This document shows, piece after piece, positions 11,601 to 23,600 of a stretch of DNA of 64,000 nucleotides (position 1 is the stretch's first letter; each line of letters begins with the position of its first letter). Under the pieces are notes generated by a model that saw nothing but the letters and a program-made list of their open reading frames with translations, was not told where the DNA came from and made no database searches. The translations under genes were made by a program, and so were the position numbers. The stretch spans positions 42,771,049 through 42,835,048 of the forward strand of contig CM046856.1 of assembly GCA_025617745.1 (NCBI GenBank), read 5' to 3'. Source of the DNA: Heliocidaris erythrogramma. Its lineage: Eukaryota > Echinodermata > Echinoidea > Camarodonta > Echinometridae.

Positions 11601-14600
11601 TAGTATAGCACCCAAGAACATGTTCCAGTCGTTTGTAAAGTCATTCGTAACTTTACAAACAGCTTTATGAAACACCCCCCTGTAGTGGCTAGCAGTCTAT
11701 CAAGGCCTCATGTATCAAGGTTACCTATATTGCCACATTGTATAAAGAAATGTTTTGCAGTACCTGTATATAAAGATCACCTCTTAATAATTTCCACTTA
11801 TTTCCTTTGAATGGCTTTTATAAATAGGTTTGACTGTAATTGTATGATTTTGTTCTCCAACTACAGAAGCTTTAGATATTGAGGAGGAGACAGGACCGAT
11901 GCCCAAGATCCCAACCGTTCCTTCTGGCTCTGTTATTCACTACAACCCTCCGCTGGAGGCACAATCCAAGCAGTCCAATGTCCACAAGTTCCACTTTGCC
12001 GTTGCCAAGCCTCCAGGATCTGTGAACGTCCCTTCCTCGCAGTCCCTCATGGAAGGTGGGTCAAAGGTTGAAGGTCAGCAGTGGAGTGAGGCGGTGGATA
12101 TCCTGGACTCGTGCAACCCCACGAGGTCGGAGATCGTCTCCATGCCGTCGGGAGGGTACCTTCTGATCGCGACCGAGTGCGTTGGGACGTTGATCCATAT
12201 CTTTGTGGATTCGCTGAACTCTAAGGATGAACAGGTCGAAGACTCAAGACCTGATCCACCTCAGGTCAGTCAATCCATTGGGACTGCAGGCATTATAGTC
12301 AAGGTAAGATATGAGTAGTATTTATGTCATGTCATTATTTATCTAATCATATGCATACATGTAGATAAGTGCTTCCACTTACCATATTATGCCTAAATCC
12401 TATCCCAGCCCCTCAAGACAAATGAATCCCAAAACAGCCTAGTTCTGTGGCGATTAAGAGGAGGTACTACATGGAAAAGTACCTTTGTGTGAAAATTTTT
12501 TACTTTTTACAACTATTCTGTAGTAGGACCACAGAAAATACAAGTAACTTTTTTTTTTCAATTGTTTTCTTATTTTCCGATCATTATGTTAAACGTTAAC
12601 CACCTTTCTACCCGCATACACATTTTTACTTTCATAATCACATCCCTATTCATCTCATCCATTCAGAAAATTTATTTTTTCTGTATTGGTTTCAAGCCAA
12701 CTCCCAACTCCATTTTTTTTATACCTGAAGTGGCTGTTGTTGGCAATTGCACTGTATATATGTAAAATAAATAAGTAAATGAATGATTGATTGAATGAAT
12801 GCAAGAATAAGTGAACGAAGAATAAATAATTAAATGATTGAATTAATAATATAATAATGATAATAGCTATTTTTTATATAGCGCCGTACCAGTTACAATG
12901 AAACCGACCAAAGCGCTTACAGCATTATTACCCCGGTCACTGGCTTCAGTTGCAATTCTGCACATTACATTCTCCACTCCTCTGGGGAGCATTCCAGCCA
13001 GCCAACCACAATTTAACACCTGGGTGGAGAGGAGCAATGTAGATAAAATGCCTTGCTTAAGGGCATAAGTGCCATGTCGGGGGTTCGAACCTATGACCTT
13101 TGCATTCCCAGTCAAGTGATTAAACCACTAAATGAATAAGTAAATGAGTAAATAAATAAATAAGTAAAGGAATGAATAAAGTAAAAGTATGAAACGACTT
13201 GTCTCCAGGTGATGGATGACCTGACCCAGGGGCCAGAGGTCAAAGAGATCCTGCGTGTGACTGCCATGGGGGTCAACTTTGTCATGGTGGCACGAGAGGA
13301 CTTGAAACGCACCAAGGCTCTGCATGCTGTCCATCTCATTTCATTTTCTGTCAAGGAGCTTCAGGTCAGTCCCATGTAGTCATATTTACTGCAATAAATC
13401 ATATATACCTACCTATTATGCCTGTAGTCTTGACTACGGGACCCCTTCGAGAATTTAACACACATGAGTCACAATATTGTGCGCACCCCCCGTAATCCTA
13501 TTGTCCCCTTCGCCACTCACGCGCGTCAACACGCTACGGCCATCTTCCTCTTTCTTGCTCGCCCCCGACGAGATAGGACGTATAGTCACAGCGCTCCTGA
13601 GATCAGGTTGTATAGTATCTTTTAGGTGCGCTTTTTCGCACATTTAAAGCACTTTTTGGTACCTATATTCGCTTAGATTATAGTACTGTGTGTTTTAGTA
13701 GTCACTTTTGCCGATTGCAAGGGATTTTTGATATCCTTTTCTTGGCATTTATTTTTCCCTTTCACGGTCAGCCCCACGTAGATATTTCTGTGTGTTTGCG
13801 GGTGTTTCCGTTTGTCACCGAGCCTTTGGGTTCGGTGTTTGTTCTTACGGTTTTTTGGCTGTGAAAATCTTTTGTGCGTATCTCCCAAATAAATTTTACT
13901 CTTATTTTACTGCATTCAGTTGTATTTCTTATTTCGAAAAGTATACTTTATTGTCTGTTTTATTGCAGTGGTATGAATTCGGAAGAAGAAGCAGCTAGGT
14001 CACGGAGACCTGCTTCTTCCGAAGAGTCGTCTAGCAAGACGACTCGGCCTTCCAGAACTCTCCCGAGTACTTCGGTACATGGGGGAGGGAGGAGGGCTAA
14101 GGGTAAGTTGCCTAGTGGTGTTTCCTTGCAGAGTTTGCCAGTCTCGGAGCTTGCGGCTTCGGGACGGGTGGCGTTAACTGAATCGGGATTGTCAACTCCG
14201 AAGCCCGTGGTTTCGGGGTGGGTGGCGTCAGATTCTAGTGGTTTGGATATCTAACGAATCCAATCCCCCGGTCGCTGAGACCAGAGGGGGGGGGGCTGTT
14301 GTTTCCCGTACGGTAGCGTTCACTCGCTATGATCCGTTAGGGGAGACGCGCCCCACTACTGCAGGGCAACCCACGGGCTTAGTCCATGTTGGTCTGGGTT
14401 CTAAAACCCTAGCCCCCGGCAAACGCCATATGGGGGAACGAGTACTTTCTGGGCTGTCTCAGTTGCCAGCTGATGGGAATGCTCGAGCTAACAATTATGG
14501 ACGCTCTTCGGAGCAACAGGTGTTTTCACCTGAGTGCGTGACTACTAGTGCTCCCCTATTGCTGCTTTCGAGCGGTCCAATAGCGGGTTCACACGCCTTT

Positions 14601-17600
14601 AGTAGTCATCGGGCACATACCGAGTCATCTCGGTCTGCCCACGCACTGGGAGCTTTTAGCTCCCAACCCATGGCTACTGCATCTTCTTGCTTAGCCAATA
14701 TGGGTGATTTGGACGATTCTCTAGGCTTACGCCATGAGCGCTCCAATCCCTTTTTGGGAAGTGAACGTCCCTCCGCGGAGGGATCGGTTCGTGTTTCCGA
14801 AGTGGCTTCGGAGATCCGAATGAATCCGATTAAGCGTTCTAACAAAATGGTTTCGGCTACGACTCTTGTCGAGCCAGCCAAGAAAAAGGCCAAGAAGAAG
14901 GCAATAAGTGGCAAGGCTTTGCCGGCCTCTTGCCCGTCTGGCCTGGCTAACCCAGCTAGCTCCTCTCAAGCTGACATGTTCAGCATGATGCGGGCTTTTG
15001 CTCAGAATCAGGGTTGGGCCTTTGTACCGGCTACTTCAACCCTGACTTCTGTCCCTATTCAGGGGTCTGACTTTGAGACTAATCAGCCTTTTGTGTTGGA
15101 TTTGTCTTTGTCTGAGTCGGTTTCGCATGTGCCTCCTATTCCCGCGGCCCTTGGGGCGCCGCTGGGCGAGGAGACTTTCGTTGAACCATGCGGGGCTCTG
15201 CCTGCTGAGGCCTTTGTTAGCGTTCCTTTGTCTCTTTCCACTCGGGTGGAATCAGATTTGGAGCTGGCCTCTCAAGCTTCGTTTTTGAATCGCTTGGGCA
15301 GGCGGAGTCTCAATCGCTCGCCCTCTGCGGGGTGGAAGCGATTGCTTTGTTATCCAGATATCTCTCTGAATTTTAGTCAACCCGCGCGCAGGGTTCGACT
15401 TCGCGTTGGTTTAAGCAGCGGGATTCCTGCTGAGTCCTTTGTTGGCGTTCCTTTGCCGGGTCATCCCGGTCCGCCCTTGCTCTGGGCGCCTTGGCGTCCG
15501 GCCCATGGCTGTTGCATCTCCTTGCTCGGCCGATATGGGTAATTGGTGCGCGTCTTTGGGTTCAATACCCTCAGCGCACTTCTCCCATAAAGGGAGGTGA
15601 GCGTCCCTCAGTGGAGGGTTCGGTTCGTGTTCCCGAAGGGCTTCGGGGATCCGAACGAAACCGAATAAACGCTCTGAAAAGCGGGTTTCGACTTAGGCTC
15701 TTTTTGGGCCAATCAGAAGCCTAGGGAAGGGGCTAAAAGAGGCAAGGTTTTGCTTGCCTCTTGCCCATCGGGTTTAGCTAACCCTCCGGTCTCTCAAGCT
15801 GAGATGTTCAGTGTGAGATGGGCTTTGCCCAGACTCAGGGTTGGTCCCTTGTACCAGGATTCGCATCCCCTGCTCTTGTCCCTTTTTTGGGTCGGACATC
15901 GAGACTAATTAGCCTTTTATGGTTTATTCTTCTTTGTCTGTGATGAGATCACATGAGCCTCCTAGTCTCGCAGCCTCGGGGCTCCGTCGGGTGAGGAGGC
16001 TTACGGCGGTTCATGCGTGAATCCGACCGTTTCGGCCTTTGTTCGTGATTCTTTGTCACGATCATTTCAGGCGAATCCAGTTTTGGAAGCGGCCTCTCAA
16101 GCTTCGGTCTCCGAATCGCTGGGGCAGGCAGAGCCTTAGTTGCTCTCCCTTTGTGGGTAGAAGCGATTGCTCTGTTCTAAACTTTCCCTGACTTTTAGTC
16201 AACCCGCGCGCAGGGTTCGACTTTGCTTGGGTTCAGGCAGCGGGATTCCTCCGAGCGTTTTTCTCTCGCGGAGGATTTCTAGCTGGATTTTGGATGCATT
16301 GAAGCGGTGCTTCTTTTTGAGCGTCCTGTTTGGTTTGCAGTGGTCTTAGTTTCCACTGCAGCTGCCTCGGTCATGTACCGTCGCAGAGTATTGGTTGGTG
16401 GCTGTCTTCGTTCCTTTCTCCCCGCTTGGGAGGCCATCTCCGCGGACGCTTTTGTTCTCTTTGACGGACGAGACGGATTCTTCATAGATCTGTCCGCCCC
16501 GCTCCCCGGAGGTGTTATAGGAACTCGGTCACCTCACAGGCTGTCTTTTTCCCTTTCTCCGACTTTTGTTATTCCCAAGCGCTCGGGAAAACTTCAGTAC
16601 TTTTTAGGATGGAGACTCTCGCCTCCATTCTTGATCAAGAGGAAGGACTACGCGGTCTTGATAGTTTTCGAAGATGCGTATTTCCACTTTCCCGTTCTTC
16701 GCGCTTTGCGCGATCTTCTGGGGTTTTTCTTCCTCTCAGAGACTTATCGTTTTCGCACTCTTCCCTTCGGGCTGTGCCCAGTCCCTCGGGTTCTTACTCA
16801 GGTTGTAGCCGTGCTGGCAGCCTCTCTGAGGCGATGCGGCCTTCGGCTATTTTTGCTACCTGGACGATTGGCTTCTCCTAGCGGAGTTGCGCGATTGTTT
16901 GTTGGACGAGACTAGTTTGCTCGTCAATCTTACTCAAGACTTAGGTTTCCTAATAAATTGGGAAAAGTCAGAGTTAGTTCCCACTCGCAGCCCAGTTTTT
17001 TTTTCTGGGGGCGGTGTTAGACATAAGGAATCAGTTGGCTCGGCCCAGTCGAGACAGGATTCTCACCATTGTCTCTGCGGCTCGCAAGCTCTTGCTGGCC
17101 AGAAGAGTCTCGGCCAGACAGTGGTTTCAGTTTCTAGGTTATCTAGCCAGTCTAGTCGATGTTTTAGAGGACTGCCGGCTCCTCATGAGACCCTTTCAGA
17201 GACATCTCCTCAGGTTCTTCAAGCCGGGAAAAGACTCTCTTTTGGTCTGGATTCCAGTACCAGTAAGGTTCAAGTCTCTTCTCTCTTGTTGGACGAGCGA
17301 GGTGTTTCTCGCGCGAGGCAGGTCCTTCTCTGCCCCTCTTCCGTCGATATCGGTTTCGACGGACGCCTCTCGGTTGGGGTGGGGAGGACACTGCAACGGC
17401 AGCACGGTTGCGGGGGATTGGTCTCATCTTGGGACTCTTCCTCATATCAATGTCCTGGAGTCTATGGCAGTTCTGTTGACCTTGCTCCATTTCAGAAGTC
17501 GACTTCTCAGTCGTTTGGTTCTGATTCTCACGGACAATGTTACTGTGGCGGCATATATCAATCGGCAGGGAGGCACTCGTACGGTTGCCCTGAATGCCCT

Positions 17601-20600
17601 AGCAGCTCAGCTGTGGAGGTGGTGTCGTCGCATGGCAATCACACCCGTGGCCTCTTTCATCCCCGGTCGGGAAAACCTCTTTGCGGATTTTCTGTCTCGG
17701 GGCAGGTATCCTCCATCGGAATGGACGCTCCATCCGGAGGTATTTTGCCGCATTCGCAGTTGCCTAGGTCCACTGGAAGTGGATCTATTTGCGTCGGTGC
17801 TTAATCACCAGCTGCCGAAGTATTGCTCCCGTGTTCGCGATCAGGGAGCATGGGCTCTCGATGCTTTCTCCCTCAGCTGGGAGAACTTTCAGGGATTCAC
17901 CTTTCCTCCCTTCCAACTGATTCCGCGTGTCTTGCGGAAAATCAGGGAAGATCGGGCGCGGGTGCTTGTAATAGCTCCCTTTTGGCCCAGGAGGAATTGG
18001 TTTCCAGAACTTATGAGCCTCCTAAGGGCTCAACCGTTCGTTCTCCCGTTAAGAGCGGATCTGGTGTTACAGCCCCTATTGGGGATTTTTCACCACAGTC
18101 CGGAGTCTCTTCATTTGACTGCTTGGCCCCTGACAGGGAATCTGCAAGACAGTCGGGGGTCTCTCTGATAGAGCCGCGGACTTTTTAATGTCCAGTCGTA
18201 GGGTTTCTACTAGGGAAATTTTCAATTCCCGTCTCTCGGTCTTTTTCCTTTGGTGCAAAGAGAGAAATCAAACCCCTTCTAAGGCTCCTATTGGTTCAAT
18301 TGCGGATTTCTTAATCTCGTTATTTGACAAAGGGAGATCTATCTCTACTATCCGAGGCTACCGTTCGATCGGGGCCATTCATTCGGGTTTCTCGGTTGGT
18401 TCGGGGATTTCCAATTCCCCGCTACTAAGTGGTTTGATTCGTTCGTTCTTTCTGAAACGACCTTCTTTTTCTAAGTTAGTGCCGTCTTGGAGTCTGCCTA
18501 AGGTCCCGGAGGCCTTGGCGAAACCTCCTTTCGAACCGTTAGGTGAAGCTTCGCTTCATCATCTTACGGTTAAGACGCTCTTTTTGGTAGCTATTGCCTC
18601 TGGGCAGAGGCGCAGTACTCTTCATGCTCTCTGTCTTACTCCTGGTCATGTTCGCTGGGAGAGAAAAGGTGTTAGATTGATTCCTAGGGCTTCTTTCGTT
18701 GCCAAGAATCAGACAGCTGCCTCCGGTCCTGTTGAGATTTTTCTTTGTCCGCTTTCTAACTTTTCTTTCCATCTCTAGATGGATCGTTGAAGCTATTAGG
18801 GCCGCTGGCACAGAGGCTCTTTTATCCGACAGTAAGCCTCGTGCTCATGATACTCGTAGTGTCAGCACTTCTTGGGCTCTGTTTCAAGGTGTGGCGCTTG
18901 TTGATATTTTGAAGGCTGCTTATTGGCGTTCGCCCAATTCCTTCATTTCTTGCTACCTTAGGGATATTCCCGCAGGTGAAGCTTTGTTTGCGTCAGCCAC
19001 CTTGAAGGCCGCTGTGTCTTCTTTGTAGTCTTTGGTGTAATCCTATTTCCTTCTGCTCGAAACATGCCTCCCGGTCTTTGAGTTGGCGCTGGTCTGGCAT
19101 AATAGGTAGGTATATATGATTTATTGCAGTAAATTTGTAAAATCAGCACTGATTTTCTTATTTACTATATAAATCTATATACCTACCTATGACCCTCCCT
19201 CCTTCCCCGCTCCTTGCAAGCAACATGTTTCTACTTGGGATTGCTCGCAAAAGAGGAAGATGGCCGTAGCGTGTTGACGCGCGTGAGTGGCGAAGGGGAC
19301 AATAGGATTACGGGGGGTGCGCACAATATTGTGACTCATGTGTGTTAAATTCTCGAAGGGGTCCCGTAGTCAAGACTACAGGCATAATAGGTAGGTATAT
19401 AGATTTATATAGTAAATAAGAAAATCAGTGCTGATTTTACAAATTCATTTAGTACTGGGTATGATGGTAAATCGGTGCTATAGAAAAATACACAAGGATG
19501 ATGCAATAATGAATGCATGAGGATTGCCTTTATTTTTCTTCTTCTTCATAAAGTGACATGTTAGCCACTGCATTTGGGCCATTGTTCTTTACAGCCAAAG
19601 ATTGTCTTACGAATGCCTGTTTCATAGATGGATGTAAATTACGATGCAGTAAGTTTTTGAAGTGGTTTAACGCACACCTGAAAGGGGACAAATATTGCCT
19701 TGCCCAGCTTTCATTCAGAAAAACATTTGAAAACAAGGCATTAGCAAGATTGTGACTCGCCCACTTGCGAAAACTGGAAATATCGTGATCTCTGTTGCCA
19801 CGCAGAAGTATTGTATCTCTGGGTATCTCCCACAGAATGTAATATCCCAATTAATGAGAAGGACTATTCACAAAATACTACTTCCCTCCATCGACTGCCC
19901 CCATTCCCCCCCCCCCCCCCCCTTTTAGAGATGGAATAAAAAGTTACCATCAAGTCCTATTAGATTACACAAATACAAAATAGGATGATAATCAGTTGTA
20001 CAATAGAGGCGAAGTAGAGTTTGTCTCTGGGTGGCATAAAAATGCAAAAAGGTTAAAAATAGTGCTAAGGTTGAAAAGTGGAATTGAAATAAGGCTTTTA
20101 AAATGAATACGTTCATATGAGAAAGTTTGTCAACGAATATGAATAATGGCGAACATTATAATTGTAATAAGGCATGCATGTAAATTGAACAAAGTAGAAT
20201 CATATTTTTGGGGACTTGATAACCTGTCAGGGGTAAAGTGAATGATTAGAGAGAGTGCATCTATCACCCAAGTTAGGTTGTAATCCAAGCAAGTGATATG
20301 AAGTTATTTGTCACAAGAGAGTCTTGAAGGTAAACTTTAACGTATAGCCTCAAATGACCTTTGACCATATCATGTGACATCCAAAGGCAACATAACGTGA
20401 AGGTACCCTCAGTCCAAATATGACCCAAGTTAGGTTGTAATCAAAGCAACTGGTGTGAAGTTATTTGTCAAAAGAGAGTCTTGCAGGTAAACTTTAACAT
20501 ATGACCTCAAATGACCTTTGACATCATCATGTGACCCCCGACAGCACAATAACATGGAGATGCCCCTAGTGCTTCTATCACCCAAGTGTGGCTGCCAATG

Positions 20601-23600
20601 CAGTAACAGTTGCCAAGTAATGCATCATAAGAGAGTCTTGCAGGTAAACTTTAACGTTTGTGACGGACGGACGCCATTTGGATCCCTTAGTCTCGCCTTC
20701 ACCTCCGGTGGGCGAGACAAAAAATTAGAAAAGCCAATAGTCGAGGAAAGTTTGTTGTATATTTGATAACTACAGATTGATAACCAGAGCCATGATGGTG
20801 GAGGTTATGACTTCCCAGTCATCTTCCGAGGTCATGAGAGGTCAGAGAGCGCATTCTTGCCAGATATTGACCACACCTATCAACTGACTCCCGAGCGGTG
20901 GTATAACTTTGTCTACGCTGAGGCACAGGAGAGCAGAGAAAACAGTTTCTTCTGCGTGCACTTCTTTGTAGAAGGGAACGAGGGATTCGGTGATCGTCTG
21001 CGCAGCGCGGAAGTCGCTTTCAACAATATGGAGGTGTACATCGAAGACCAGTTTCTCCGTAACACCAAGAGCCTGGTGGAAACCTACTCCCCTGCGGTTT
21101 TGGTCCAGAAAGAGCGCTCAGCAAGGTTGGTAATTTCTGCGATTTGTTTGATCTGTCACACCTCACATTTTCTAATTTTTGAGAGTTTAGTGATAAATTC
21201 ATTCTAAACCTTTTAGAAAGCCATTCATTTTGTTTAATCAATTGTGTATTTCATTTGAGTTCAAGAAAAAAAATGTAGTTGACATATGGCTGTAATTTCT
21301 ATTTGAGGTACTAGACCATAAATTTTGTCAAACCCAAGTGACATGGTCCTTGTTTCCAAGACCCTTGCTCAAAGATCTTTGCAGCATCTGTACCAGAACT
21401 CTGGAATAAACTTCCAAATAACATAAAAGAAGCACCCATATTAGAACAGTTCAAGGGCATCTTAAAAACAGATATTTTTCAAACTTATTATGCTTATTGT
21501 TAACCATTTCCCCCCCTATTTCCCCCTTTTTTTCTCTCTCTCTTTCTTTCTTTTCATTAAAGCGTGTAGAGACATAATAATTTGTGGTATACCCTATACA
21601 AGAACTGCATATTATTATGATTATATCCAGGCCATAAAGCTTCATGTTTATGATCTTGAATGTAAAATTTTATTCATGATGTTAGAACAGTAGTCCTGTT
21701 AGATTTTAGTTTGCTAAAGAATTGTTGTACTTTCTTTTACATGCAGCATTTAATCTCTTGTTTTGATTTCAGTTGTGGTGCCTCTCCAACGATCAATCTT
21801 TGCTTTTCTTGCTCATGTTTGATTTATATATTCGAACATTCTTTATCAAAACACACACACAAAACAAAAATTAAGAATAAAGAATAGGTACAAGGATGAA
21901 GATTGACTAGACGAGGAAGTCCTTTGTTGTTTTCATTATTAGTTCTGGTGCCCCTTCGATGGTCGAGCTAGCCATGGGTGCTCTGAAGTCCCCCATCGGG
22001 CTCCAGCAGGTGACCATCCTGCCCATAGCCCTGACCGCCAGTATCCATGCTTCACTGAAGATGTTCATCTCATTGGATCAAACTAGGCTCCAGTTCCAGC
22101 GCTACGAGACAGGACCGATCTATGCCACTCATCGGCAGCTAGGACAAGCCCTGACACTGCATTACACATCAGGGGCACTGTTTAAGGCTGGTGAGAGCTT
22201 ATAGATAGCTGCCAGGCACTTATATTTTGGGAGAATGATTCCAATTGTGTAACCTCCACACTACCGTTATCAACCCTCAATTTTTTATACCCCCGCCAAA
22301 CAAAGTTTGAAGGGGTATACAGGAATCAGTCAACGGTTGGGCGGTCGGGCGGGCGGTCGGTCGGTCTGTTGCAAATCTTGCGGATCAAACTACTTTCTCA
22401 GTTTTCGACCAAAGCTCATGAAATTTGGTACACACATTGGTCTTGGTGGGAAGATGTGCAAGACATATTTTTCGGATGAGTCGGAATCTGCGTTGTTGCC
22501 ATGGTAACGGCATATTTATGGCAGAAAATAAGGAAGGAAACACATTGCAGATCGAACTACTTCCTCAGTTTTTGACCGAAAGTCATGAAATTTGGTAGAC
22601 ACATTGGTCTTGGTGGGAAGATGTGCAAGACTTATTTTTTTTATGTGTCGGAAGCTGCGTTGCCATGGAAACGGCATATCTATGGCAGTAAATCAGGGAA
22701 AAATCTTGCAGATCGAACTACTTCCTCAGTTTTCGACCAAAAGTCAAGAAAGGCTGTTGTCACGGGGTGTGGGTATTAATCATCATCTTCAGTGATATTT
22801 CTAGTTTTTTTCTGAAAACTTGTCTAAAAAGCATACAAAATATATTGTATTCCTCATCTTGCCTCAATATATTTCTACTTTTGCTGTGGAAGGTTGGTAG
22901 GCATGCTTATATTTGATCATTTGAGCACCCAGCAGAGGTGGACACCGGCGCTATAGACCTTTTCAGTTTGGGTGCTGTTTTTATGCCTCCGCCCACCGAA
23001 GGTGGGTGCCGGAGGCATTATGTTTTCGGGTTGTCCGTGCGTCCGTGCATCCGTCCCACTTCTCGTTACTGCGATATCTGAAGAATCATTTGAGGTAGGA
23101 ACCTCAAACTTGGTACTAGTATGTATCCCCATACGAAGATGAACTGATTAGATTTTGGGGTAAGTAGGTCAAAGGTCAGACAGAGGTCACAGAGGTCAAT
23201 TTACATGAAATTACATGGAATTAGTGGTTTTTAGCACTGTTATCAAATATTTCTAGTAAGAAGAGTTTGAGCCATCAACTGAATTTAGGCGGAGGCATAT
23301 AGGAGACGCAGTTGCATTCATCTTGTTTTATGCTAATATCTACCGGTAAATGGGGGGCTTCAAGCATGCCTAACAAAAGCTCTAACATCTCAACGCACCT
23401 GACTCATTGCATAACCCATTGAATCATCTTTTCTTTTTCGGAAGCCCCTCAGTTATGGCTGACATGAACTACAGTGTTCTGAAACTGAATTTGTCTATAC
23501 GAGAAACTATCATCATTTCAGGAAGCTGAGGGGCCATATTCATAATGTTATTCAACTTTCCACTGAAAAGGTCATGGGCTAGCAACGTTATGCATATTAT

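Larger units (their letters stand above)
13384..19445 (+). mobile_element. DIRS-type tyrosine-recombinase retrotransposon, structurally complete, coding decayed
   Basis: About 6.06 kb, with 151-bp inverted terminal repeats (13403-13553 and 19250-19400) and unequal outer extensions. An internal complementary region (19097-19190) reads as the reverse complement of the left and right outer ends joined together, the DIRS hallmark. Order inside: gag-like ORF, RT with YLDD, RNase H, a methyltransferase-like domain, then a tyrosine recombinase. Both outer ends carry ATT (13384-13386 and 19443-19445), and the internal junction carries the matching AAT. No target-site duplication was evident, as expected for DIRS. 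At least three frame breaks make this copy non-autonomous. Confidence 0.95.

Noticed and set aside
14606-14969. - strand frames of 80-102 codons opposite the DIRS gag region
   Set aside because: Shadows of the + strand gag-like frame.
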